A stretch of DNA of 64,000 nucleotides from Colivivens sp964452915 (GTDB lineage: Bacteria; Bacteroidota; Bacteroidia; Bacteroidales; Bacteroidaceae), in assembly GCA_964452915.1 (NCBI GenBank), contig CAYVNW010000002.1:62001-126000 (forward strand), in the 5' to 3' direction. Numbering within the stretch: the first letter of the stretch is position 1; every line of letters begins with the position of its first letter. Positions 44,411 to 53,436 of this stretch are shown here, in pieces. The position numbers and the translations under genes are program-made. Under the pieces are notes generated by a model, which was not told where the DNA came from, made no database searches, and saw nothing but the letters and a program-made list of their open reading frames with translations.

Positions 44411-46120
44411 TTAATCGTGATAGTTCAAAAGAACATCTGCATTCATATTGTGAATATAGCTGTAGTGGCGTGCAATTTCAGCCTCAGCATGATTTACAAA
44501 TATAGGCAAGCTCTTTTTGAAAAGATCCGCATTGCGGATAGTATCTTGCAGCAACAATATTGACATAATAGTGTAAGCTGTGATTTCATAAAGCTTGCGT
44601 GCGCAGAAGTCAAGCACATCTTGATTTTCCTGAGCTCTCACATACTCGATGCAATCATTCAGATTCTTAGCCATTGCTTCGATACGGGTGATGTAAGGTG
44701 CATATTCAACATTATCCTTAACTTCAGCAATCATGTCGTTGATAACGTTGGTATAAGTTCCGTTAGTCACATAGCGTATGGCAGCAACGGTTTGAAGTTG
44801 TGTGGTACCCTCATAGATACTTGTTATACGTGCGTCACGGTAAATACGCTGGCATTTATATTCCTGCATATAACCACTACCGCCATGCACCTGAATAGCA
44901 TCGTAGGTACTTTGGTTTGCAAATTCACTGTTCATACCTTTAGCAAGAGGAGTGAAAGCATCTGCCAAGCGGCTGAACGTCTTCATTTCCTTACGTTCTT
45001 CCGGTGTCAGCTGACGGTCGCGTGCAATATCTTCAAGAGCCTTATATATATCCACATAGCGTGCTGTCTGATACAAGAGGCTGCGCCCTGCATCAAGCTT
45101 AGCCTTAATTGTGGCAATCATGTCGTACACTGCAGGGAAGTTGATAATCTCCTTACCAAACTGCTTACGATCCTTTGCATAAGCAAGTGCTTCCTCGTAT
45201 GCAGCCTGTTCTATCCCGACAGATTGAGCCGCGATACCCAAACGTGCACCATTCATCAACGACATGACATACTTGATAAGTCCAAGTTTGCGGTCGCCAC
45301 AGAGTTCTGCCTTGGCATTCTTGAAAACAAGCTCACAAGTAGGACTACCATGAATACCAAGTTTGTTTTCGATACGGCGCACATTCACACCGCCACTTTT
45401 CTTATCATAAATAAACATCGAAAGTCCACGGCCATCGCGTGTGCCTGCCTCACTTCGTGCAAGTACAAGATGTATGTCGGAGTCACCATTGGTAATAAAG
45501 CGTTTAACGCCATTGAGCAACCAGCATCCCTCTTCCTCACTATAAGTAGCCTTGAGCATCACCGACTGAAGGTCGGAACCGGCATCAGGCTCAGTAAGGT
45601 CCATCGACATTGTTTCACCCGCACATACACGTGGAATATATTTCTTGCGCTGCTCTTCGTTGCCAAAACAATAGAGAGTCTCGATACAATCCTGGAGTGA
45701 CCAAATGTTTTCGAATCCTGCGTCACCGGCACTTACTATTTCGTTAGCAGCTGTATAGACAGTAACAGGAAGGTTCAGTCCCTCATAACGGCGAGGCATT
45801 GTCATTCCGTTGAGACCGGCCTTGCGTGTAGCGTCAAGGTTTTCATATGTCTTTGACGCATAGCGTACCCTGCCATTCTCGCAATGCGGACCCTCAGTGT
45901 CAACATCTTCAGCATTCTGTGCTATTATGTTTGCGTTTATATCACCTACGACCTCCAATACCTTGTCGTAATTATCCATGGCATCTTCGAAGTCATCAGG
46001 CGCATAATCATATTTACCTTTATCCTCGAAGCCACGTTCCTTGAGTTCAACGATGCGGTGCATCATTTGGTGTTCCATATGGAACTTAATCTCAGGTATA
46101 TCTGTATATGAATTAGCCAT
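44411..46120 (-). CDS. Acyl-CoA dehydrogenase family protein
   Basis: 569 residues, longer than the usual 380-residue enzyme because of an N-terminal stretch and a C-terminal helical extension (residues about 450-569), as in long-form bacterial acyl-CoA dehydrogenases. The central part has typical FAD-binding segments (SMDLTEPDAGSDLQSV, WLLNGVKRFITNGDSD, MNGARLGIAAQSVG, QVHGGSGYMQEY, YEGTTQLQ). It oxidises an acyl-CoA to the enoyl-CoA or runs in reverse, with electrons handled by EtfAB encoded directly upstream. Chain-length preference is unknown. Confidence 0.94.
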   Translation of the reverse strand: MANSYTDIPEIKFHMEHQMMHRIVELKERGFEDKGKYDYAPDDFEDAMDNYDKVLEVVGDINANIIAQNAEDVDTEGPHCENGRVRYASKTYENLDATRKAGLNGMTMPRRYEGLNLPVTVYTAANEIVSAGDAGFENIWSLQDCIETLYCFGNEEQRKKYIPRVCAGETMSMDLTEPDAGSDLQSVMLKATYSEEEGCWLLNGVKRFITNGDSDIHLVLARSEAGTRDGRGLSMFIYDKKSGGVNVRRIENKLGIHGSPTCELVFKNAKAELCGDRKLGLIKYVMSLMNGARLGIAAQSVGIEQAAYEEALAYAKDRKQFGKEIINFPAVYDMIATIKAKLDAGRSLLYQTARYVDIYKALEDIARDRQLTPEERKEMKTFSRLADAFTPLAKGMNSEFANQSTYDAIQVHGGSGYMQEYKCQRIYRDARITSIYEGTTQLQTVAAIRYVTNGTYTNVINDMIAEVKDNVEYAPYITRIEAMAKNLNDCIEYVRAQENQDVLDFCARKLYEITAYTIMSILLLQDTIRNADLFKKSLPIFVNHAEAEIARHYSYIHNMNADVLLNYHD

Positions 46121-46127
46121 CTTCTAC

Positions 46128-47168
46128 TTACTTGTTATTTGATTTGTAATATTTTATGAGTTTCGGCAACACATCCTCAATGTTACCATTTATATTGTAA
46201 TCTGCAATCTGGTTAATTGGAGCATTAGGATCATTATTGATTGAAATAATGATGCCCGACTCCTTCATGCCTGCAATGTGCTGTATTGCTCCGCTGATGC
46301 CACATGCGATATATACTTTAGGACGTACAGTAACACCGGTCTGTCCTATCTGACGGTCATGGTCAATCCATCCTGCGTCGACTGCAGCACGACTGGCTCC
46401 CACCTCAGCGTGGATTTCCTTAGCGAACTTAAACAACAAGTCGAATCCTTCCTTGCTGCCGACTCCATAACCACCTGCAACTATGATACTTGCACCTTTC
46501 AGGTTGTGCTTTGCTTCTTCAACATGACGGTCAAGCACTTTTACTATATAGTCTGTCTCAGGGACATACTTGCTTACGTCGTGCTTTACGACTTCGCCCT
46601 TATAGTTGGCATCAAGAATCTCACGTTTCATCACACCGTCGCGTACTGTTGCCATTTGTGGACGATGGTCAGGGTTCACAATAGTTGCTATAATCGATCC
46701 GCCGAATGCCGGACGAATCTGCATTAGCTGGTTCTCATAGTGCTTGGTCACCATCTGGTCGCCTTCCCGCACCTTCATGTCGAAATCGTCTATTTCGAGT
46801 TGCGTGCAGTCGGCAGTCAAACCAGAATGAAGTGCACTTGACACACGCGGACCGAGGTCACGCCCAATTACCGTAGCACCAAGCAGACAAACTTGAGGCT
46901 TCTCCTCCTTAAACAAGTTTACGACCGCTGAAGTGTGTGGAAGTGATGTGTATGGGAAAAGACGGGCATCATCGAAAATATGTACACGATCCACTCCGTA
47001 AGGATATAGTTCTGCCTCAACACCATCGAGATTGCTACCTATGCAGATACACTCAAGGCTTACACCTAATTGGGTTGCCAATTTGCGTCCCTTAGTACAA
47101 AGTTCAAGACTTACTTCTGCAATCTTATTTTTCTCACCTATTTCTATATATACAAAAACGCTGTTCAT
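46128..47168 (-). CDS. etfA: Electron transfer flavoprotein, alpha subunit
   Basis: 346 residues. The C-terminal FAD domain carries GGYGVGSKEGFDL, the VGASRAAVDAGW loop, QIGQTGVTVRPKVYIACGISGAIQH (in parts) and NNDPNAPINQIADY. Passes electrons between the acyl-CoA dehydrogenase and another carrier. Start one base after the etfB stop. Confidence 0.96.
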   Translation of the reverse strand: MNSVFVYIEIGEKNKIAEVSLELCTKGRKLATQLGVSLECICIGSNLDGVEAELYPYGVDRVHIFDDARLFPYTSLPHTSAVVNLFKEEKPQVCLLGATVIGRDLGPRVSSALHSGLTADCTQLEIDDFDMKVREGDQMVTKHYENQLMQIRPAFGGSIIATIVNPDHRPQMATVRDGVMKREILDANYKGEVVKHDVSKYVPETDYIVKVLDRHVEEAKHNLKGASIIVAGGYGVGSKEGFDLLFKFAKEIHAEVGASRAAVDAGWIDHDRQIGQTGVTVRPKVYIACGISGAIQHIAGMKESGIIISINNDPNAPINQIADYNINGNIEDVLPKLIKYYKSNNK

Positions 47169-47169
47169 A

Positions 47170-47970
47170 TTATCCTATGGTGTTGCTTTCGATTAATTCC
47201 TTCATTAAATTATTTATATCCTCGTCGCTCGAAGTCAGGGTCTTTGTCTCTTTTGCTTTGAACACGATACTCTTCACAGCTTTCACATTAGTAGGGCTAC
47301 CAGCCTTACCTATTTGTGTCGGGTCGGCATCAATATCAGCGGCACCCCAGGTTGTAAACTCCGCCTTTTTGTAAGCCATTACTCTCTTAACATTCCGGCT
47401 ACGACAAGGAGCCGCACTACCATTGACAGTTATGACAATTGGCAATGGAGCCTCAACCGTCTCCACGCCACCATCTATATGGCGTCTTGCGACTATCTTC
47501 TCTTTTGTGCATTCAAGGATCTCTTCAGTATATGTGATTTGTGTCAATCCCAGTTTTTCTGCAACTTGCGGACCCACTTGGGCTGTATCGCCATCGATGG
47601 CTTGCCGTCCACAAATAATGATGTCATAATCACCAATCTTCTTTATTGCCTGCGCAAGCGAATAACTTGTCGCAAGAGTGTCAGCACCGCCAAGAGCACG
47701 GTCTGTAAGCAGAATTCCGTTATCAGCTCCACGATACAATCCTTCACGTAGTACTTCTGCGGCTTTTGGAAGCCCCATCGTTAACATAGTAATAGTGGAT
47801 CCCGGATTCTTTTCCTTCAAACGAATTGCTTGTTCGAGAGCATTCAAATCCTCAGGATTGAATACTGCAGGAAGGGCTGCACGATTTACAGTTCCTTCTG
47901 GTGTCATAGCCTCAGGACCAACGTTACGTGTATCTGGTACCTGCTTCGCTAATACAATGATTTTAAACAT
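47170..47970 (-). CDS. etfB: Electron transfer flavoprotein, beta subunit
   Basis: 266 residues. Typical beginning IIVLAKQVPDTRNVG, DLNALEQAIRLKE, DIIICGRQAIDGDTAQVGP and LPIVITVNG. It binds the second nucleotide (AMP or, in bifurcating forms, FAD). Whether this Etf bifurcates electrons cannot be decided by eye. First gene of the leftward etfB-etfA-acd operon. Confidence 0.96.
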   Translation of the reverse strand: MFKIIVLAKQVPDTRNVGPEAMTPEGTVNRAALPAVFNPEDLNALEQAIRLKEKNPGSTITMLTMGLPKAAEVLREGLYRGADNGILLTDRALGGADTLATSYSLAQAIKKIGDYDIIICGRQAIDGDTAQVGPQVAEKLGLTQITYTEEILECTKEKIVARRHIDGGVETVEAPLPIVITVNGSAAPCRSRNVKRVMAYKKAEFTTWGAADIDADPTQIGKAGSPTNVKAVKSIVFKAKETKTLTSSDEDINNLMKELIESNTIG

Positions 47971-48003
47971 AGTTTCTATTTTATAATTATAAAAATCGCA
48001 TGG

Positions 48004-48012
48004 GCAAAGATA
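48004..48012 (-). promoter_or_regulatory. -7 box of the etfB-etfA-acd operon
   Basis: On the minus strand TATCTTTGC, about 34 nt before the etfB ATG. A TTG lies 22 nt further upstream (48037-48035). Confidence 0.6.
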
Positions 48013-48118
48013 GTAATTTTTTATTTCACAACATCAACATAATCCACAATTATTGCACATAGTTGAAACCTTATGTGTGACAAAACAGACTTCTGCATGT
48101 AAAGTCCATATAAAATCT

Positions 48119-48347
48119 TGCACATAGCCCTTAGTTCATGTGCATCAAGGGTAAGTGCTTATGATAAATCCGTAATTTCTATTACACTTCTAAAATGGGA
48201 TTCAATTACGTCAGCAAAAATGGGACAAAGAATTATAAATGCGACTTGGCACGGTCATACCGTTTGGCATTAGTTATCAGTGTAAAGTCGGGTGCGCAAA
48301 ACATATTAGATTGTGAAAAAAACCGTTAGCATCTGTCTTTTTCACAA
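48119..48347. promoter_or_regulatory. Inverted repeats in the etf / acyl-CoA ligase divergent region
   Basis: The 475-nt gap between etfB and the ligase has no plausible gene. It holds TGCACAT (48119-48125) with ATGTGCA (48138-48144), and a perfect TTGTGAAAAA (48311-48320) with TTTTTCACAA (48338-48347), 17 nt apart, just upstream of the ligase -7 box at 48378. The second pair is a candidate operator shared by functionally related genes. Confidence 0.4.
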
Positions 48348-48377
48348 AAACATAATGTCTGTGTAAAATAAAACGCT

Positions 48378-48386
48378 TAATTTTGC
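48378..48386 (+). promoter_or_regulatory. -7 box of the acyl-CoA ligase gene
   Basis: TAATTTTGC, 59 nt before the ATG. The TTTTTCACAA repeat arm lies 31 nt upstream, near the expected -33 region; no TTG at standard spacing. Confidence 0.5.
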
Positions 48387-48445
48387 ACAAAACAATTGCA
48401 TTTACGCATGTTTAAACTTATAGTTACAAACCCAAAAAAGTTATT

Positions 48446-50113
48446 ATGACGACTAATCTGAACGATAAGCCAATGATGGCTCACATCAATTCGATGTTCA
48501 AAAAAGAGTGGAATTCGTTGGCTTTTGTTGATTACGGAACAGACATAGCCTATACACATAAAGAAGTATTTGAGATTATAACGAAGTTCCATTTGGTATA
48601 TGAATTATATGGGATAAAACCTGGAGATAAAATTGCCATATGCGATAAGAACAGTTCCGATTGGGCCATATCCTTATTAAGTATTTTCACCTATCAGGCA
48701 GTCGGTGTTCCACTTTTGGCAGACTTTCACATTGACCAAATAGAGAACTTGACGAAGCACTCCGAGTCAAAGTTACTTATTACGAACTCAAATGTCTATG
48801 AGCGTGCGAGTAATAGTGATAAAGACCGTTTTATAGACATTACGACCTTCAAGCCATTTGCGATGAATGAGGACAGGGAAACGCCATTGACAAAAGCTTA
48901 TGAACAGGCCGACAAGGAATTCAAGAAGCGTTACCCTAACGGTGTGCAACCTGAAGATGTGCATTTTGCTGAAGTCGACCTTGAAAGTCTTGCGTTAATC
49001 AGTTACACATCAGGATCAACAGGTAATCCCAAAGGTGTCATGTTACCATACCGTACATTTTGGTCTAATGTATTGTACTGCCATGATATGCTGCCGGTGC
49101 CAAACGAAGATGATAAATACATGTCGATATTGCCAATGGCACACATGTATGGATTCTCAATGGAATTCCTATACCCAATGACAACAGGGCGACCTGTGTA
49201 TTTGTTGACACGTATACCAAGTCCTCAAGTACTCTTAAAAGCATTTGCCGATGTACGTCCTCTCATGGTAATCACCGTACCGTTAATAGTCGAGAAAATC
49301 ATACAAGGCATTGTATTTCCACGTCTGAGAACAACACGGATGAAAATACTTACATCCATCCCGTTGTTCCGTCGCCTTGTATATAGAAAGATGAGAGGCA
49401 GGCTAATCGAACTGTTCGGAGGCAAATTCCAAGAAATGATTTTTGGAGGAGCCGCAGTAAATAAAGATGTAGACACTTTCTTACATATAATCAAATTCCC
49501 GTGTACCACAGGATATGGGATGACAGAATGTGCCCCGCTAATAAGCTATGTCAACCATAAATACAGTAAGGTTGGCTCATGCGGCCGCGTGGTGGACAGA
49601 ATGGAGGTAAAAGTACTTAGTGACGATCCACAAAACAAGGCCGGTGAGCTTGTTGTTAGAGGCGCGAATGTGATGACAGGCTATTTTAAGAATCCTGAAG
49701 CTACAGCGGAAATTATAGATAAGGACGGATGGCTTCATACAGGCGACCTTGTTACAATAGATTCAGAGGGCTTTATTTTTATACGGGGACGCAAGAAAAA
49801 CATGTTGCTTGGAGCAAATGGGCAGAATGTGTATCCGGAAGAAATAGAGGATGTCATTTTGAGTAACACCATAGCTGATGAGTGTGTACTTGTACAAAGA
49901 GACCAAAAGTTTGTGGCACTCGTCTATGTGAACGACGCTACAATGGAAAGAAACAAGTTGCAACCAAACCAGCTGCAATATGTCTTTGAGAGTTCGCGGC
50001 ATGCAGTTAACGAGCTGTTACCAAAGTTCGCACAGTTGACAAGTTTTGAAGTCAGAGCCGAGGAGTTTGAGAAAACACCAAAGAAAAATATCAAGCGTTA
50101 TCTTTATAAATGA
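48446..50113 (+). CDS. AMP-binding acyl-CoA synthetase (long-chain fatty acid type)
   Basis: 555 residues. Activates a carboxylic acid to acyl-AMP and then acyl-CoA. The P-loop-like motif YTSGSTGNPKGVML lies near residue 190, TGYGMTECAPLIS near 355, and the C-terminal lid has DGWLHTGDLV, GRKKNML and KTPKKNIKRYLYK with the catalytic lysine near the end. It is divergent from etfB-etfA-acd, so the two may form one acyl-CoA pathway. Fatty or aromatic acid preference is undetermined. Confidence 0.93.
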   Translation: MTTNLNDKPMMAHINSMFKKEWNSLAFVDYGTDIAYTHKEVFEIITKFHLVYELYGIKPGDKIAICDKNSSDWAISLLSIFTYQAVGVPLLADFHIDQIENLTKHSESKLLITNSNVYERASNSDKDRFIDITTFKPFAMNEDRETPLTKAYEQADKEFKKRYPNGVQPEDVHFAEVDLESLALISYTSGSTGNPKGVMLPYRTFWSNVLYCHDMLPVPNEDDKYMSILPMAHMYGFSMEFLYPMTTGRPVYLLTRIPSPQVLLKAFADVRPLMVITVPLIVEKIIQGIVFPRLRTTRMKILTSIPLFRRLVYRKMRGRLIELFGGKFQEMIFGGAAVNKDVDTFLHIIKFPCTTGYGMTECAPLISYVNHKYSKVGSCGRVVDRMEVKVLSDDPQNKAGELVVRGANVMTGYFKNPEATAEIIDKDGWLHTGDLVTIDSEGFIFIRGRKKNMLLGANGQNVYPEEIEDVILSNTIADECVLVQRDQKFVALVYVNDATMERNKLQPNQLQYVFESSRHAVNELLPKFAQLTSFEVRAEEFEKTPKKNIKRYLYK

Positions 50114-50150
50114 AGAAATCAGGAGAATCGAAACTAAAATAAGTGTTAGC

Positions 50151-50184
50151 AAAGGGGTAGGCGTTGAAATGCCTACCCCTTTTT
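50151..50184. terminator. Convergent terminator, acyl-CoA ligase / GH30-GH43
   Basis: AAAGGGGTAGGC (50151-50162), 8-nt loop, GCCTACCCCTTT (50171-50182): a 12-bp perfect stem ending in T-runs on both strands. Confidence 0.85.
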
Positions 50185-50199
50185 AATGCTCAATAAAAG

Positions 50200-53145
50200 T
50201 TATTTGGTTCGTATACTTTCATATATAGACAAGACATCCTGCGTGTCAACCATACCATCTCCATTCACATCTTGTGGGGCATTTGGCTCGTATGGAGTAG
50301 AACTCTCAATATATTCGTACACATTCAAGACATCCTGTGTGTCAACGAGACCATCCTTGTTAACATCCGCAGGCACGGACGCATCATTAAGAAAATGCCA
50401 TGAAATCACTTTAACGTCAGCATTATCTTTTTTAATGAAATACAAGTAGAATTGAAGTGTGGAGATTTCCTTCGTCAATGGTACTGTAACTTCAGTTTCC
50501 TCTTCACTGTCAACATTTAATGATGCAACAGGCTCAGACGAAGTCGATGACAAAGCCACGTCGATGGTACCTTTGCCTTTAACTCTCATTGTGACAGATT
50601 TTGCAGGACCGCCTTCCTTTGAGAAGTCAACTCCCTTTACTAACCACCAGCTTTCGGTTGATACGGCTGCCATATCACCCGATTGCTCTTCGTAAGGATT
50701 AATTCTGCTCGAAGAAATTTGCGATACTCCCTTTATTGATGCTGTCGATGCGTTAAGTGCATAGATTTTCTGACTGTTCTCAAGCACTGCCTGCTTGTTG
50801 ACTTGTATGTTTCTATAGCCTCCGTTTATGCCAAGTTTACTTTCAAGCCACGTTGTGTGATAAAACAGATAGTAAGTGCCTTTAAAATTCTGCAAATGAG
50901 TGTGATTGTTACTTGCATTATATCCAAGTGAACCAGGGTTAGGCAGTAACACACCCTTATATGTCCATTCATCAGCCAAAGGATCATCGGCAGTCATATA
51001 GACCATTGAAGCAGGCGACGGTGCTGTAACAGTATAATTGCTGCTCCATTCATCTGATATAGTCCATCGTGTGCAATATGAATATACCCACTTACCGCCT
51101 ATGTAATTGAGCTCGTTTGCCTCAAACTGACATGGTGCAGATATTGTCTTAATATCACTTCCAAGGCTGATCATATCGTCTCCCAATTTTACTATACGGG
51201 CATTACCAGGTTGCAAACTCGTGCCGACAATGTCTCCGCCGCCAAACGTCAGGTACGCTTCTGTTCCATCGTCATTTATAGCCACACCTGGGTCTATTAT
51301 TTGCGAGATAGAGCCAATTCCTGCAGTGTTCTTATCTATTAGTGCCTTGCCCAACGGATCAGTCCAAGGTCCTGTCGGTGAAGTGGAAGTCAAAACGCCG
51401 ATACCGGTTGCACTATTAGTGAAATACAAATAGAAATGAGTCTGTCCATCGTCTTCTATTCTACTTACAATTGAAGGAGCCCATGAAGTATAAATCCATG
51501 GAGCTATAGCTTTGACGTCAATCACACCATGATCTGTCCAGTTAACCATATCTGCAGTTGACATACACGTGAGTCTTGTAATTTTCGAATAATCATTCTT
51601 AAGAAGTCCATTCGAATAATCAAATTGCTGTTGGTCGTCTGTGCCATAAACATATAGTCTTCCATCATATTCGATACTTGTCGGATCGGCCATAAAATGG
51701 TTAGATGATATTGGATTACTATATGTAGGTAACTTTTGAGATGTTGCGAGTGAAGTTTCACTGGTGGTATCAAGTTGCTGAATGAACTGGAAAGTATAGA
51801 AAGTCCCGGGAAGGAGTGACAGTTTTGCTTTTTGTGTACCATTCACATACTCATTACTTACATCAGTTAATCTTCTGCTGACTACGTCATTAGTTGCAAT
51901 TTGCTCAACTTTTTTAGGTTTGAATGGTAAAGAAACGGTTAGGTTGTACTGATCAGCAGACTTATTAAGTATGAACATCGTCACCGTATCTCCGGACTCA
52001 CTTATATAAGCCGATCCGCCCAGAAGCCCATTGTTTCTGTCTGTCAGGACAGATCCGATGCGAGTCTTTCCCGTAGCGTATTTTGCATAGTGTCCAAATA
52101 CATACGCCCGCTTCCACAGCTCTGTGGCACTGCCACCGTGACTGACAGAAAAGAAATCATCAAGCATATTATAATACACGTATGCACTGTAACCCGCAGC
52201 CATAGCCTTTTCAATACTTTCGATCATACTGTACTCGTATGAAAACTGGCCGGAATAATTACTGTCGTAATCGATAAGGAATTCGGTCATCCACATGTGC
52301 TTTCCTGTTTTATCAGTCACATTCTTGACGAACGACCAGTCATTTGTACCATACAAGTGATTGCCCCATACATCAATATTGTCGACTGCGTCTTGAATGC
52401 CAACAAGAGTATTGTTGTATGAATGCTCACCCCATCCAAAACATTCAGGACCCATAATCTTACATTTCTTATTGACTTTATTCCTTGCTGCCTTCACCAT
52501 AGCCGCCATTTCTTTTGGTGAATATATACAACTTTCATAGCTTGCATGCTCGACGCCATTATCAGTTGCAGTAGGGGTGTAATCACTCTCATTTTGAATA
52601 GAAATCATGTCAACCGGGCACCCTTTCTTTTCCATCGTCTGACGATACCGTTCAAGGAAATCGGCATATTCATCATAGTATTTAGGATTGATCGCGCCGC
52701 CGTTAGAACCTTGCCCGCCCCAAGTGTGTTCTACTAAAGGCCAAACCCATGTTCCATAATCATTTTGGTATTTCTCCGTATTTTGAGTCTTATACTTTTT
52801 AGGCGGGGTCCAAGGTGTTGCGAAGACTTGCAGGTCAGGGTTTATATTACGTCCCCATTTCACTGCATTCCCATATTCCCCCCAATAGCTTTCTGTAGGA
52901 TTTATACGTATGCGCATTATGTTCAGGCCAATTTGATCCTTACCTGTACCCCAAAGTTTATTGACTTTCTCTTGTGTGTATACGTCTGCCCACTGCCCGT
53001 TCATACCTGTTCCTCCGAACCCGTCTATATACTGATACTTTGTTTGCCCACGAAGTGCCAATACTGCCGACTTGGTTTGTGCGAATGATGCTTGATGCCC
53101 ACAAAGTGTCATCATGCCCAAAAGTAATAGTTTGTTTATATTCAT
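50200..53145 (-). CDS. Secreted bifunctional xylanolytic enzyme GH30-GH43 with dockerin-like tail
   Basis: 981 residues. Signal peptide (cut near SFAQ, residue 23). Residues about 30-455 are a GH30 domain of the subfamily 8 xylanase type (DGFGGTGMNGQWAD, FATPWTPPKKYK) with acid/base Glu186 (SIQNESDYTPT) and nucleophile Glu288 (WMTEFLIDYD). Residues about 470-770 are GH43 (arabinofuranosidase/xylosidase group) with Asp487 (HFMADPTS), the SWAPSIV segment and acidic FEANEL (Glu675, Glu678). A beta-sandwich module, probably carbohydrate-binding, follows (about 800-915). Residues 926-981 are two dockerin-like calcium repeats (DVNKDGLVDTQDVLNVYEYI, DVNGDGMVDTQDVLSIYESI). It should act on xylan: backbone cut plus side-chain or end removal. 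In GH30_8 glucuronoxylanases the IRRSYGP loop binds glucuronate; here it reads NMLDDFFSV. Confidence 0.93.
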   Translation of the reverse strand: MNINKLLLLGMMTLCGHQASFAQTKSAVLALRGQTKYQYIDGFGGTGMNGQWADVYTQEKVNKLWGTGKDQIGLNIMRIRINPTESYWGEYGNAVKWGRNINPDLQVFATPWTPPKKYKTQNTEKYQNDYGTWVWPLVEHTWGGQGSNGGAINPKYYDEYADFLERYRQTMEKKGCPVDMISIQNESDYTPTATDNGVEHASYESCIYSPKEMAAMVKAARNKVNKKCKIMGPECFGWGEHSYNNTLVGIQDAVDNIDVWGNHLYGTNDWSFVKNVTDKTGKHMWMTEFLIDYDSNYSGQFSYEYSMIESIEKAMAAGYSAYVYYNMLDDFFSVSHGGSATELWKRAYVFGHYAKYATGKTRIGSVLTDRNNGLLGGSAYISESGDTVTMFILNKSADQYNLTVSLPFKPKKVEQIATNDVVSRRLTDVSNEYVNGTQKAKLSLLPGTFYTFQFIQQLDTTSETSLATSQKLPTYSNPISSNHFMADPTSIEYDGRLYVYGTDDQQQFDYSNGLLKNDYSKITRLTCMSTADMVNWTDHGVIDVKAIAPWIYTSWAPSIVSRIEDDGQTHFYLYFTNSATGIGVLTSTSPTGPWTDPLGKALIDKNTAGIGSISQIIDPGVAINDDGTEAYLTFGGGDIVGTSLQPGNARIVKLGDDMISLGSDIKTISAPCQFEANELNYIGGKWVYSYCTRWTISDEWSSNYTVTAPSPASMVYMTADDPLADEWTYKGVLLPNPGSLGYNASNNHTHLQNFKGTYYLFYHTTWLESKLGINGGYRNIQVNKQAVLENSQKIYALNASTASIKGVSQISSSRINPYEEQSGDMAAVSTESWWLVKGVDFSKEGGPAKSVTMRVKGKGTIDVALSSTSSEPVASLNVDSEEETEVTVPLTKEISTLQFYLYFIKKDNADVKVISWHFLNDASVPADVNKDGLVDTQDVLNVYEYIESSTPYEPNAPQDVNGDGMVDTQDVLSIYESIRTK

Positions 53146-53167
53146 ATTATCTGAAATTTATTTGATG

Positions 53168-53176
53168 GCAAAAATA
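53168..53176 (-). promoter_or_regulatory. -7 box of the GH30-GH43 gene
   Basis: On the minus strand TATTTTTGC, 22 nt before the ATG at 53145, giving a very short leader. No hybrid two-component or SusCD genes lie nearby, so this enzyme is outside a classical utilisation locus within the window. Confidence 0.55.
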
Positions 53177-53378
53177 ACGATTTAATTTTTCCTGGTAAAA
53201 TTATATACCTATTATTATATTGATCTGTATCGTATATAAAAGCATTTGTTTCAAAATCTATATCAGCAGCGTGTGATCCTCACTGAAATCAAGGCGTGTA
53301 ATACGACTTCCGGCTTGTTGCACAGGCACAAAAATAACTGATTATCTCAGTTTCATCAGCAATTCTTGTTGATTTGCT

Positions 53379-53409
53379 TGCATATTCGGCCATTATTATA
53401 TACCTTTGC
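53379..53409 (+). promoter_or_regulatory. Promoter of the NSS transporter gene
   Basis: TTG (53379-53381), 19 nt, TACCTTTGC (53401-53409); ATG at 53437. It diverges from the GH30-GH43 promoter across a 291-nt gap with no plausible gene. Confidence 0.75.
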
Positions 53410-53436
53410 ACATTGTTTCAAGGAAACACAAAATAA

